From: Actinomadura rupiterrae
GTDB taxonomy: Bacteria; Actinomycetota; Actinomycetes; Streptosporangiales; Streptosporangiaceae
Reading direction: 5' to 3'
NCBI RefSeq assembly: GCF_024172125.1
Contig: NZ_JAMZEA010000013.1
Span: 186,001-250,000, forward strand
DNA length: 64,000 nucleotides
Shown: in pieces, positions 15,410-23,721 of the stretch
Numbering within the stretch: the stretch's first letter is position 1
Layout of the letters: the number at the start of each line of letters is the position of its first letter
Position numbers and translations under genes: made by a program
Notes under the pieces: model-generated
The model's input: only the letters and a program-made list of their open reading frames with translations
Told to the model about the DNA's origin: nothing
Databases searched by the model: none

Positions 15410-16582
15410 ATGACAGCGATCAGCGTGCCCGACGGGGCGGAGGCGACCTGGCGGGATCCCAAGCGGTACCTGTGGCTGCTCGGCCTGTTCGTGCCGACCT
15501 TCCCGTTCCTGGCCTGGGGACTCGCCGCGGCGACCGGGCTGGGGATCTTCTGGTGGTCGGGGCTGGTCCTGCTGTTCGGCATCTTCCCCGTCCTGGACCA
15601 GCTGGTCGGCAAGGACGCGGTGAACCCGCCCGAGAGCCTGCTGGCCTGGCTGGAGGGGCAGCGCTACTACCGCTGGTGCACCTACCTGTTCCTGCCGCTG
15701 CAGTACGCCGGGCTCGTCCTGGCCTGCGTCCTGTGGACGCGCGCCGGCGGCCTGAGCGTCGTCGACAAGATCGGGCTGGCGCTGACCATCGGCGCGGTCG
15801 GCGGTATCGGCATCAACACCGCGCACGAACTCGGCCACAAGAAGGACTCGCTGGAGCGCTGGCTGTCGAAGATCGCACTCGCGCAGACCGCGTACGGGCA
15901 CTTCTACATCGAGCACAACCGCGGCCACCACGTCCGGGTGGCGACACCCGAGGACCCGGCCAGCTCCCGCATGGGCGAGACGTTCTGGGGGTTCCTGCCG
16001 CGAAGCGTGTGGGGCGGGCTGCGGTCGGGCTGGGAACTGGAGCGCAACCGGCTCAAGCGTTCCGGCAAGGGCCCGTGGACACCGCGCAACGACGTCATCA
16101 ACGCCTGGGCGATGACGCCGGGCCTGTTCGCCGTCCTCGTCGGGGTCTTCGGCATCGAGGCGCTGCCCTACCTGCTCGTCCAGGCCGCGTTCGGCTTCTC
16201 GCTGCTGGAGGCCGTCAACTACCTGGAGCACTACGGCCTGCTCCGCCAGCGCACCCCGAGCGGACGCTACGAGCGCTGCACCCCGCAGCACAGCTGGAAC
16301 AGCAACAACATCGCCTCCAACGTCCTCCTGTACCACCTGCAGCGGCACAGCGACCACCACGCCAACCCCACCCGCCGCTACCAGGCGCTGCGCCACTTCG
16401 ACGAGGCGCCCGAGCTGCCGTCCGGCTACGCCACGATGATCGTCCTGGCCTACGTGCCGCCGCTGTGGCGCCGCGTCATGGACAAGCGGGTGCTCGCCCA
16501 CTACGGCGGCGACATCACCCGCGCCAACCTGCATCCGCGCCGCCGCGCGCGCATCCTCGCCCGCCACGGAGCCGCCTCGTGA
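15410..16582 (+). CDS. alkB: Alkane 1-monooxygenase (membrane di-iron hydroxylase)
   Basis: 390 residues from ATG 15410 (AAGGAG before it). AlkB inserts O2 at the terminal carbon of n-alkanes, giving 1-alkanols, at the cytoplasmic membrane with electrons from rubredoxin. All four His clusters are visible: HELGH (139-143), EHNRGHH (168-174), NYLEHYGL (270-277) and LQRHSDHH (310-317). Hydrophobic stretches near residues 20-40, 46-64, 92-110, 120-136 and 235-268 fit six membrane helices. It heads an operon with two rubredoxins and a reductase, each overlapping the next, so the full electron chain is made together. Chain-length preference is not readable from sequence alone. Confidence 0.97.
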   Translation: MTAISVPDGAEATWRDPKRYLWLLGLFVPTFPFLAWGLAAATGLGIFWWSGLVLLFGIFPVLDQLVGKDAVNPPESLLAWLEGQRYYRWCTYLFLPLQYAGLVLACVLWTRAGGLSVVDKIGLALTIGAVGGIGINTAHELGHKKDSLERWLSKIALAQTAYGHFYIEHNRGHHVRVATPEDPASSRMGETFWGFLPRSVWGGLRSGWELERNRLKRSGKGPWTPRNDVINAWAMTPGLFAVLVGVFGIEALPYLLVQAAFGFSLLEAVNYLEHYGLLRQRTPSGRYERCTPQHSWNSNNIASNVLLYHLQRHSDHHANPTRRYQALRHFDEAPELPSGYATMIVLAYVPPLWRRVMDKRVLAHYGGDITRANLHPRRRARILARHGAAS

Positions 16583-16746
16583 GCCGCCATCAGTGCCCGG
16601 TGTGCGAGTACGTCTACGACGAGAAGGCCGGCGAGCCGCGCGAGGGCTTCCCGCCGGGGACGTCCTGGCAGGACGTGCCCGACGACTGGTGCTGCCCCGA
16701 CTGCGGCGTCCGGGAGAAGGTCGATTTCGAGGAGGTCAGCGAATGA
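16579..16746 (+). CDS. Rubredoxin (first of two)
   Basis: 55 residues. GTG 16579 overlaps the alkB stop as GTGA. Two CPxCxY/CPDCG knuckles, CPVCEYVYDE and CCPDCGVREK, bind the single iron; the spacing is the normal rubredoxin spacing. It is acidic (pI-lowering DE-rich loop) as expected of an AlkB electron donor. Of alkane rubredoxins, only one subtype usually supports AlkB; which of the two here does so is not clear, but the immediate AlkB neighbour may be the structural partner. Confidence 0.95.
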   Translation: MSRHQCPVCEYVYDEKAGEPREGFPPGTSWQDVPDDWCCPDCGVREKVDFEEVSE

Positions 16747-16925
16747 ACGAGTACAAGGTCTGGGAATGCCTGGTCTGCGGCTTCGTCTACGACGAGGCCG
16801 AAGGCTGGCCCGACGAGGGCATCGCGCCCGGCACCCGCTGGGAGGACATCCCCGACGACTGGTCCTGCCCGGACTGCGGCGCGGCCAAGTCCGACTTCCA
16901 GATGGCCGAGTCGGCGCGTGCCTGA
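16743..16925 (+). CDS. Rubredoxin (second of two)
   Basis: 60 residues. ATG 16743 overlaps the previous stop as ATGA. CLVCGFVYDEAEG and SCPDCGAAKSDF supply the four iron ligands. It is closer than the first copy to the classical AlkG2-type pattern (WECLVCGFVYDE, GTRWEDIPDDW, CPDCGAAKSDF), so I expect it to be the efficient electron carrier from the reductase to AlkB. Confidence 0.95.
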   Translation: MNEYKVWECLVCGFVYDEAEGWPDEGIAPGTRWEDIPDDWSCPDCGAAKSDFQMAESARA

Positions 16926-18081
16926 GCCCCGCCGCATCGTCGTGGTCGGCACCGGCGTCGCCGGTGCCACCGCCGCCCTCACCCTGCGCAAGGACGGCTT
17001 CGACGGGCAGATCGTCCTGGCCGGCGAGGACCCCGAACTCCCCTACCGCCGCCCCGCGCTCTCCAAGGAGCTGCTCGACGGGACGGCCACGCCCGAGCGC
17101 ATCAGCCTCAAACCCGCCGCCACCTGGGACGACCTGGACATCGACCTCATGGTCTCCGCCCGGGTCGACTCCATCGGCGGCGGAGCCGTCACCTTCACGG
17201 GCGGCAACTCCCTGCGCTACGACCGGCTGCTGCTGGCGACCGGCAGCGCGCCACGCCCGCTCTCCCTGGCCTCGGGCCTGCCGCACGTCCACACCCTGCG
17301 CACGCTGGCCGACGCGTCCGCGCTGCGCACCGCCCTCGTCCCGGACGCCTCGCTGGTCGTCGTCGGCGCCGGACTCGTCGGCCTGGAAGTCGCCGCCACT
17401 GCCCGCCGCCTCGGCTGCCGCGTCACCGTCCTGGAGGCCATGGACCGTCCGCTGGCCCGCGTCCTGCCGCCCGCCCTCGCCGACGCCGTCGCCGACCTCC
17501 ACCGCTCCGAAGGCGTCGAACTCCTCACCTCGACGCACCTGCAAGCGCTGCGCCCTCTGAACAGCGGCGTGGAGGTCACCGCATCAGGACAGACCCGGCA
17601 AGCCGACGCCGTCCTGATCGCGGTCGGCACCTGCCCCCGCACCCGCCTGGCCGAACGCGCCGGACTCCTGGTCTCCGACGGCGTCATCGTCGACGCCTAC
17701 GGCCGCACCTCCGAACCCGACATCTTCGCCGCCGGCGACGTGGCCCGCTACCCCGACCCGTCCGGCGGCGGGATGCTGCGCGGCGAACACTGGAACCACG
17801 CCCAAGACCACGGCGCCTTGGCAGCGGCGAACATGCTCGGCGCCGATCGCCCCTACAACGCCGTCCCCTGGTGCTGGACGAAACAGTACGGCGTCACCGT
17901 GCAGATCTGCGGCCACCCCACCGACGCCGACCACCTGGACATCACCGGCGACCCGCACACCTTCGACTTCACCGCCCTGGCCCACCGCAACGGCCACCCC
18001 ATCGCCGCAGTCGCCGCCGGCCGCCCCGCCGCCTTCCGCAAACTCCGAACCTCCCTAACCCCCACCACCACCCCCGCCTAA
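16918..18081 (+). CDS. Rubredoxin reductase (FAD, NAD(P)H dependent; AlkT-like)
   Basis: 387 residues. GTG 16918 overlaps the preceding rubredoxin by 8 bp. The FAD-binding RIVVVGTGVAGATAALTLR, the NAD-binding LVVVGAGLVGLEVAATARRLG and the C-terminal EPDIFAAGDVARYPDP are the three signatures of the ferredoxin/rubredoxin reductase group. It should pass electrons from NAD(P)H to the rubredoxins and on to AlkB. The C-terminus tapers into a Thr/Pro tail. It closes the operon. Confidence 0.93.
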   Translation: MPEPRRIVVVGTGVAGATAALTLRKDGFDGQIVLAGEDPELPYRRPALSKELLDGTATPERISLKPAATWDDLDIDLMVSARVDSIGGGAVTFTGGNSLRYDRLLLATGSAPRPLSLASGLPHVHTLRTLADASALRTALVPDASLVVVGAGLVGLEVAATARRLGCRVTVLEAMDRPLARVLPPALADAVADLHRSEGVELLTSTHLQALRPLNSGVEVTASGQTRQADAVLIAVGTCPRTRLAERAGLLVSDGVIVDAYGRTSEPDIFAAGDVARYPDPSGGGMLRGEHWNHAQDHGALAAANMLGADRPYNAVPWCWTKQYGVTVQICGHPTDADHLDITGDPHTFDFTALAHRNGHPIAAVAAGRPAAFRKLRTSLTPTTTPA

Positions 18082-18136
18082 CCCAACAGGTTCCGAGGGC
18101 ATTCGTAGTCGGCAAGCGGGATGATCGCCCTGACGA

Positions 18137-18201
18137 GAAGCCCTCACCTCGCGCCCAGACCACCCAAGTCCGGCACCTGGTTCGCATGCGTTGAGGGCTT
18201 C
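18137..18201. repeat. Long-loop inverted repeat after the alk operon
   Basis: GAAGCCCTCA (18137-18146) and TGAGGGCTTC (18192-18201) pair perfectly over 10 bp with a 45-base spacer. It could be a terminator with a long loop or the remains of a mobile element; the gap 18082-18227 contains nothing else recognisable. Confidence 0.4.
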
Positions 18202-18227
18202 TTCCTACGGATGTGGGAGCATCTGCC

Positions 18228-18608
18228 ATGAGTTTCGATCTTGCTGTTCTTGCTCTGGCGCCCGGTGAGACGCTGGAGTCGGCCCAGGCGATGCTGGAAC
18301 GCTGTCGTGGCGGCGGCCATCCAGAGGGAGAGATCGATCAGCGGATCGCGGTCTTCGGCGACGAGCTGCGCGCGGCGTTTCCCGATCACGGGAAGCTGAG
18401 CGAGGAGTCGCCGTGGATGTCCGTACCGCTGAACGTCGGCATCGACCACGTCATCCTGCACATGTCCCACTCAGCGAAAAGCGATCCGGCGCTCCGTCTC
18501 GTCGGGAACCTTGCCGGACGACTCGGACTCGCGATCTACGACCCCCAGTCCAGTGAGCTGCATTTCCCGGATCCGCCGCAGGATTCCGGTGATGCGCGAG
18601 GCCTGTAG
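18228..18608 (+). CDS. Unknown small protein
   Basis: 126 residues from ATG 18228 with GGGAGC upstream. It starts MSFDLAVLALAPGETLESAQ and contains VPLNVGIDHVILHMSHS and LGLAIYDPQSSELHFP. The pattern (an S-F-D-L-A-V start and an L-A-I-Y-D-P-Q strand) recurs in small uncharacterised actinobacterial proteins, but I cannot assign a function. It is the first of three small plus-strand genes in this accessory stretch. Confidence 0.6.
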   Translation: MSFDLAVLALAPGETLESAQAMLERCRGGGHPEGEIDQRIAVFGDELRAAFPDHGKLSEESPWMSVPLNVGIDHVILHMSHSAKSDPALRLVGNLAGRLGLAIYDPQSSELHFPDPPQDSGDARGL

Positions 18609-18736
18609 CGCGGCGCGTGGGTATGTGACCTGGGCGTCCGCCTGGCCCCCACGCTCTGGGGTGAACTGCGAGGTCGGGCAGCTCCGGCGCAGGTTCGGCC
18701 AGGGGCCGCCCGTGACTTGACTCTAGGATCACGGGG

Positions 18737-19117
18737 GTGTCGCAGCACATGAGAGTCCACCTGGCGTTCAGTCATCAGCCCGAGCACCGCCACAGTCTGG
18801 AAGCCGCGCTCCAAGAGGTGCTGAACCGGCGATCTCCTGGATCCCAGATCGACGGAGGCGGAACGTTGCTGAGCAAAGACCGTGAACCGCTGTCCAGCGA
18901 CATCGAGATTGCAGTCGCCGGCTTCCCAGAGCAGACGCTGTCCGTCGTGACCCAGTTCATGAAGTCCGTCGGCGCTCCGCGCGGCTCCTTCGTGGTCCTG
19001 GACGGCTTCGACGCCGTGCCGTGCGGCGTTACCGAAGGGCTCGGCCTGTACCTGAATGGCACCGACCTTCCAGGCCTCGGCGTCCTGCTTGCTGGGGAGG
19101 GTGTAGCGGCCTCGTGA
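18737..19117 (+). CDS. Unknown small protein
   Basis: 126 residues from GTG 18737; ATG 18749 is an alternative. It includes HLAFSHQPEHRHSLEAALQE, SDIEIAVAGFPEQTLSVV and ESVGAPRGSF-like strands, suggesting an alpha/beta fold without membrane segments. It overlaps the next gene as GTGA, so the two are co-translated and probably work together. No family recognised. Confidence 0.6.
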   Translation: MSQHMRVHLAFSHQPEHRHSLEAALQEVLNRRSPGSQIDGGGTLLSKDREPLSSDIEIAVAGFPEQTLSVVTQFMKSVGAPRGSFVVLDGFDAVPCGVTEGLGLYLNGTDLPGLGVLLAGEGVAAS

Positions 19118-19503
19118 AGGTGCCGGAGGTTGGAGGAGGCCCCGCCGAGCGCCTTGATCATCAGCGCCATGTCTTCATCAACTTCAACAACAGCACTCTC
19201 CAGTGGGTGGACGTCCAGCACTTCCGGCTGCCCGGCCCAGTCGCAGACCGGCAGGTCCTCGCGATGCTCATCGAGCATGAGGTGTACGGCTGCGACTACG
19301 CGGGAGGCGATCCGGGATCAGATCCCGTCCGCCACGGGCCATATTGGCGCGATCAGATCACGCCAGGCGCCTTCGACCGGACGGACGCGACCGTGGAGCA
19401 GAACCGACTGCGGGAATGGGCCGAGCAGTACGCCGACCTGCCTGAACATCTTCGCGACGGCCTCGAACGCGAGCTGTACACGCCGTTGCACGCCGCAGGC
19501 TGA
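19114..19503 (+). CDS. Unknown small protein, coupled to the previous gene
   Basis: 129 residues. GTG 19114 overlaps the preceding stop. Features are HVFINFNNSTLQWVDVQHF, MLIEHEVYGCDYAGGDPGSD, and an acidic C-terminal helix (EWAEQYADLPEHLRDGLE). No family recognised. The pair could be a small toxin-immunity or effector-chaperone module, but nothing in the sequence proves this. Confidence 0.55.
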   Translation: MKVPEVGGGPAERLDHQRHVFINFNNSTLQWVDVQHFRLPGPVADRQVLAMLIEHEVYGCDYAGGDPGSDPVRHGPYWRDQITPGAFDRTDATVEQNRLREWAEQYADLPEHLRDGLERELYTPLHAAG

Positions 19504-19760
19504 CGATCGGGCGTTCGCTCTGGCGTCTCGCCTCTCGCCCAAGGTGCTGCGGCTGTACGACGAGTTTGGGCTGCTGACGCCGGCGCGCGTCGATCCGGGG
19601 ACCGGTTACTGGCTCTATGACCCGGCGCAGCTCGAACGCGCGCGTCTGGTGGCGTGGCTCCGTCGCCTCGGGATGCCGCTGGGGGCGCATCCAGGAGGTC
19701 TGCGAGCTTGAGCCCGAGACTGCTTGCCCGTCAGGTCCGCGCCTGCTGCGTGGTCGCAGA
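19501..19760 (+). pseudogene. MerR-type regulator remnant with frameshifts
   Basis: Two frames together spell the MerR DNA-binding domain: LTIG in one, then FALASRLSPKVLRLYDEFGL, TPARVDPGTGYWLYDPAQLE and LVAWLRRLGMPL in the next, then RIQEVCELEPE in a third. A one-base loss after LTIG and another shift near 19690 break it, and no effector domain follows. The overlap with the 3' end of the preceding gene suggests a deletion brought them together. Not functional. Confidence 0.75.
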
Positions 19761-19965
19761 CGTCAGCAGGGAGCAGTGAACGCGCGTCCGGCAGGACGTG
19801 ATTCTTCGCGCTTATTCGTATCCGGCGATTCGTCCGGGACGGTCTTGGGCTGTTCGGTGGCGGGGGTGTGGTGCGTGGGTGGTGCGTGGGTGGTCAGGGC
19901 CGTCCGGGAGGTTGGGGTCATCAGCACGGCCCACCAGGGCCCGCATCCCGATTGGAGCGATCGTC

Positions 19966-20820
19966 ATGAGCATCGTCGTCACTGGAGCCACCGGACAGCT
20001 GGGCCGCCTGGTCGTGGACGAACTGCTGGAGCGCGTTCCGGCGGGCGAGGTCGTGGCGGTTGTGCGCAACCGGGCCAAGGCCGCCGACCTTGCGGGGCTG
20101 GGTGTTCGGATCCGGGTCGCCGACTACACCGAGCCGCGGACGCTTGAGGGCGTGTTCGAGGCGGGCGACAGGGTGCTGCTGATCTCCAGCAACGCGATGG
20201 AGGACAACACTGCCCAGCATGCCGCCGTGGTGGACGCCGCCGCGAAGGCGGGCGTGGCGCTGCTCGCCTACACCAGCGTGCTGGGCGGCAGCGCGGCGAC
20301 GTTCCGGATCGCCGCCCACCATGCTGCGACCGAGCAGCTCATCCTGGAGTCCGGTCTGCCGTATGTGTTCCTGCGCAACGGTTGGTACAACGAGAACTAC
20401 TCGGGCAACCTCGGGTTCGTCCTGAAGTCGGGGGTCGTGCTGGGCAGCGCCGGTGAGGGGCGCATCGCCTCGGCCTCGCGCGCCGACTACGCCGCCGCCG
20501 CGGCCGCCGTCCTGACCGGCGAAGGCGACAAGACGGTGTACGAGCTGAGCGGCGACCAGGCCTGGACGTTCGCCGACCTGGCCGACGAGGTGTCGCGGCA
20601 GACCGGCCGGACGATCGCCTACCGGCATCTGCCGGCCGCCGAGTACAGCAAGATCATGACGGACGCCGGTGTCCCGGCACGCGATGCCGAAAGCGTCGCC
20701 GACGCCGACCTGGGCATCGCCCGCGGCGAGCTGGCCGCGGTCACCGGCGACCTGCGGCGCCTCATCGGCCGTCCGACCACCACCATCGCCGACTCGATCG
20801 CCGCCGCGCTGAAGAACTGA
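19966..20820 (+). CDS. NmrA-like / SDR-fold NAD(P)H oxidoreductase (quinone reductase type)
   Basis: 284 residues. MSIVVTGATGQLGRLVVDEL is the Rossmann glycine motif; AVVRNRAKAADLAGLGVRIR follows as in NmrA/HSCARG and QOR2-type NAD(P)H:quinone oxidoreductases. LLAYTSVLGG and LILESGLPYVFLRNGWYNEN match the active-site and substrate regions of that group. ATG 19966 has GGAG upstream; the longer open frame starting at 19798 covers non-coding sequence. A strong terminator follows at 20824. Likely role: redox sensing or reduction of quinones/electrophiles. Confidence 0.88.
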   Translation: MSIVVTGATGQLGRLVVDELLERVPAGEVVAVVRNRAKAADLAGLGVRIRVADYTEPRTLEGVFEAGDRVLLISSNAMEDNTAQHAAVVDAAAKAGVALLAYTSVLGGSAATFRIAAHHAATEQLILESGLPYVFLRNGWYNENYSGNLGFVLKSGVVLGSAGEGRIASASRADYAAAAAAVLTGEGDKTVYELSGDQAWTFADLADEVSRQTGRTIAYRHLPAAEYSKIMTDAGVPARDAESVADADLGIARGELAAVTGDLRRLIGRPTTTIADSIAAALKN

Positions 20821-20823
20821 TCC

Positions 20824-20857
20824 CCCCGTGGGAGCCGACAGGCCGGCTCCCACGGGG
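20824..20857 (+). terminator. Strong rho-independent-type hairpin after the NmrA-like gene
   Basis: CCCCGTGGGAGCCG (20824-20837) pairs perfectly with CGGCTCCCACGGGG (20844-20857) around a six-base loop ACAGGC. There is no long T tract, as is usual in actinomycetes. Confidence 0.85.
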
Positions 20858-20874
20858 CCCGTTATCGTCGCTTT

Positions 20875-22785
20875 GTGGTCTTTGAGGGTGTCGACGACAT
20901 CGCGTGGGGCGCGCTCGGTTACGCCTATTCGGGACGCTGCGATGTGCCTGCCCTACTGCGTTCGCTGCTCGTGGAGCAGGAGGCGTTCGAAGCCGCCGAC
21001 GAGTTGCTCAACGAGCTGTACCACCAGGGCGGGTTCATCTGCACGGCCGCCCCGGCGGCCCTCCCGTTCTTGATGGAGGCCGCCGGGTCGCCGCTCGTCT
21101 CGCGCCGACCGGACGTTCTGGAGATCGTCGCGCGCCTGGCGGAGACGGCTGCGAAGGTTCCCGCGCGCCAGGTGGCGTCCGGCTGGCCGCAGGCGTGGGA
21201 GCGGGCGCGTCCCGGGTTGCTCGCCCTGCTGCAAGATGCGGATCCGGCCGTCCGGACGGGCGCGATCTGGGCGCTCAGCAAGGACGTCGCCGCGCCCGAC
21301 GACGTCGCCCGAGCGCTGATCGCCGCGTGGCCCGACCCCGACGTGTCGGTCCGGACCGACACGCTGCTCGCGCTCGGCGCCCTCGCCGGACGGCTGTCGG
21401 TGGCCGTCCTGCCGCAGACGCTCACCTTCCTGCGCGACCAGATGGACGGCCCGGACGAGCACCACGCGATGTATGCCACGCTCGCGCTGGCCACCGCGCT
21501 TCCGGGACGTCCGGTCCCAGTCGCCCCGATCGTCGCGGGGCTGGCCGGCGGGCCCGTCCCGCTGCAGCACAGCAACCTGGCCGCCTGCGACCCCGACCGC
21601 GCGGCACGGGACATCCTGCACAACCTCGACCCGCAGTGCGGCGAGGCCGTCTGCATCGCGCTGCTCGAACACCCTGAGCGGCGCATGCACATTGCGGCCG
21701 TCTCAGCCGCGGGCCAGGTGCTGGTCCGCACGCGAGCGCCCGGCCTGCCTGCCGCTTTGCGCGCACGCGTGGACGAGCTTCCAGACCCGGCGCCGGTCCT
21801 GCAGATCCTCGCCGCCCACGCCCGTCCCGAGGACGCCCGCGACGCCAACCTGCTGGCCGCCCACCTGGACGGACCATCAGCGGACGTCGCGCTGTGGGGC
21901 CTGGCCTGGTCGGGTGACGACCGAGCCGTCCCCGGCCTTCTCGAACTGCTCGCCCCGCAAGAGTCGAGCTTCCTCCCCTACGAGCGGCGCGCGGACAAGT
22001 TCGTTTTCTTCCCCAGCGCGCCCTCGCTCGCCGAACTGCTGACGCCGTGCGCGCCTTGGGCCGCTTCCCTGGTCCCGGCGCTCGCTCCGCACCTGCGTCC
22101 CGACGCCGACCTCCGCCGGTCGGTGCTGGAGATCCTGACCGCATGGGCCGATACGCAGGCCACCGAGGTCGCACGGGTCGTCCCGAACCTGGTCGCTCTC
22201 CTCGGGGACGACCCGCGCGGCTGGGTCGCCAGCGCGCTCGGCGCGATCGGCCCGCAGGCCGCCGAGGCCGCCCCCGAGCTGGAACAACGGCTTGGCGCGA
22301 GCGAGCGCACGGCGGCCGTGGACACTGCCTGGGCGCATTTCCGGGTGACCGGCGACCCCGAGCCCGCCCTGCGCGTCCTCGGCCCGCGCCTCGGCGAGGA
22401 CCCTCACGTCTCCCACCGCCTCGGCGACCTCGGACCGCACGCCGCCGCCCACGTCCCCACCCTGCGCCTGCTGGCCAAGGCCGCCCACCCCTGGACCGCC
22501 CACGAGGCCGGCCACGCCCTCATCAAGATCACCGGCGACCCGGACGAGGGAACCCACATCCTGATCCGTCCCCTCCGCGACCTCCTGGAAGGCCGCCCGC
22601 ACCCCGTCGTGATGTCCGCCGCCCGCGCCCTGGCCAGCGTGGACGACCTGCCGGACGGCTACCTCGCCATCATCCGGGCCGTCCTCGCCGACGACCGCCG
22701 CCACAGCTGCTGGGGAGGCGTCACCGCCATCCACCAAGACCTAGACCTCCGCGCCCAACTCACCCACCGCCTAACACGCACCTGA
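20875..22785 (+). CDS. HEAT-repeat protein of unknown function
   Basis: A 636-residue soluble, helix-rich protein. Helical pairs recur along its length, for example AVRTGAIWALSKDVAAPDDV, SVRTDTLLALGALAGRLS, RMHIAAVSAAGQVLVRTRA and RRSVLEILTAWADTQATEVA, the HEAT/PBS-lyase-type pattern seen in scaffold proteins. The start at GTG 20875 (VFEGVDDIAWGALGYAYSG) has no clear ribosome site. The N-terminal ~60 residues resemble the start of other actinobacterial HEAT proteins that may sense or bind partner proteins. No catalytic motif is visible. Confidence 0.75.
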   Translation: MVFEGVDDIAWGALGYAYSGRCDVPALLRSLLVEQEAFEAADELLNELYHQGGFICTAAPAALPFLMEAAGSPLVSRRPDVLEIVARLAETAAKVPARQVASGWPQAWERARPGLLALLQDADPAVRTGAIWALSKDVAAPDDVARALIAAWPDPDVSVRTDTLLALGALAGRLSVAVLPQTLTFLRDQMDGPDEHHAMYATLALATALPGRPVPVAPIVAGLAGGPVPLQHSNLAACDPDRAARDILHNLDPQCGEAVCIALLEHPERRMHIAAVSAAGQVLVRTRAPGLPAALRARVDELPDPAPVLQILAAHARPEDARDANLLAAHLDGPSADVALWGLAWSGDDRAVPGLLELLAPQESSFLPYERRADKFVFFPSAPSLAELLTPCAPWAASLVPALAPHLRPDADLRRSVLEILTAWADTQATEVARVVPNLVALLGDDPRGWVASALGAIGPQAAEAAPELEQRLGASERTAAVDTAWAHFRVTGDPEPALRVLGPRLGEDPHVSHRLGDLGPHAAAHVPTLRLLAKAAHPWTAHEAGHALIKITGDPDEGTHILIRPLRDLLEGRPHPVVMSAARALASVDDLPDGYLAIIRAVLADDRRHSCWGGVTAIHQDLDLRAQLTHRLTRT

Positions 22786-22871
22786 CCCCTGGCGTCCGCC
22801 CCCAAGCCCCTGGGCGGTCTCCCACAGTTGCAACGATTGGGTCTTGCGGTGCGTCGAAGGGGCAGGCACGG

Positions 22872-23048
22872 GTGTACCGATGTGGTGAGCCTGGTGGGGT
22901 TTGTGGCGCCTTTGGGGTGGCGGGCCGGACAAGCGTGGCGCCGGCGGAGTTGGCGGCGCTCGGTTGGGCGATCGATCCCGGCCTTCGGCATCCCGTTGCC
23001 CGGAGGCTTCATGAGTTGGCGGCCGATCCGCTGGGTGGCATCTTCTAG
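22872..23048 (+). CDS. Possible small ORF, 58 residues
   Basis: GTG 22872 opens VYRCGEPGGVCGAFGVAG and ends with AELAALGWAIDPGLRHPVAR, RLHELAADPLGGIF. The last half looks protein-like and keeps the high third-position GC; the first half is less convincing. No homologue comes to mind. It lies in a 289-bp gap and may be a remnant. Confidence 0.3.
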   Translation: MYRCGEPGGVCGAFGVAGRTSVAPAELAALGWAIDPGLRHPVARRLHELAADPLGGIF

Positions 23049-23074
23049 GGATCTGCGCTCTGGCCGGAGGGAGG

Positions 23075-23698
23075 GTGGGGGTGGAGTACGACGGGGCGGC
23101 GGTGAGGGTTGTTTCGGTGTTTGAGGCTGTTCGGGGGCGGCCGCTTTTGTACTTCGGGGTGGCGTTGGACGATCCGGGGTTGGCGGGGGTGGCGCTGGCG
23201 CTGGCGGTGCAGGATGCGCTGACCGAGGTCGGGGCGCGGCGGGTCAGGGTTGTTGTGGAGGGGGCGCTTCGGTTTTCGGTGGAGGACGACGGGGGCGGCA
23301 TTCCGGTTGAGCCGGGGTATCGGGACGGGCCGCCTCTGCTCACGATGCTGTTGACCACGACGTTGTGCGGGCGGCCGAGCGTGCATCGGACGGGGATGGC
23401 GCCGGTGGCCGCGTTGTGCACCGAGGTCGTCGCCGAGACGTGGTGGGACGGGCGGCATTACCGGCAGCGTGTGGATGGGACGGGTGAGGCGGGGGCGCTT
23501 GAGGTGTTGGAGGCCTCCACAAGGCAGGGGACGCGGGTGTCGTATCGGTTGAATGACGGCCTGCTGCGTCCTGGGGCCGAGATACCGCGGGATGTTGGGG
23601 CGTTTGTTGAGGGGTTGCGGGGGTTGCCGCATCAGCCGGAGTATGTGCGGCGGCCTGGGTCTGAGACGGTGATCGAGGTGCTCGACCGGCGCGGGTGA
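23075..23698 (+). CDS. Degenerate GyrB-like (GHKL ATPase fold) protein
   Basis: 207 residues that follow the order of the GyrB/ParE N-terminal ATPase domain without the rest of the enzyme: VFEAVRGRPLLYFGVA (compare the VRKRPGMYIGS region), AVQDALTEVGARRVRVVVEG (N-box region), FSVEDDGGGIPVE (G1 box, residues 68-79), then PLLTMLLTTTLCGR and SVHRTGMAPVAALCTEVVAE (second glycine box). The N-box Asn that binds Mg is replaced by Ala, and the H-G-V-G loop is HRTG. ATP hydrolysis is therefore doubtful; nucleotide binding might remain. The gene stands alone. It could be a gyrase-interacting decoy or protection factor, or just a decaying paralogue. Confidence 0.6.
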   Translation: MGVEYDGAAVRVVSVFEAVRGRPLLYFGVALDDPGLAGVALALAVQDALTEVGARRVRVVVEGALRFSVEDDGGGIPVEPGYRDGPPLLTMLLTTTLCGRPSVHRTGMAPVAALCTEVVAETWWDGRHYRQRVDGTGEAGALEVLEASTRQGTRVSYRLNDGLLRPGAEIPRDVGAFVEGLRGLPHQPEYVRRPGSETVIEVLDRRG

Positions 23699-23721
23699 AG
23701 GGGTGCGGGACGGCTGACGCG

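Noticed and set aside
15403..16746. 447-codon frame overlapping alkB
   Set aside because: Out-of-frame reading of alkB and the first rubredoxin; only its last ~50 codons coincide with the real rubredoxin frame.
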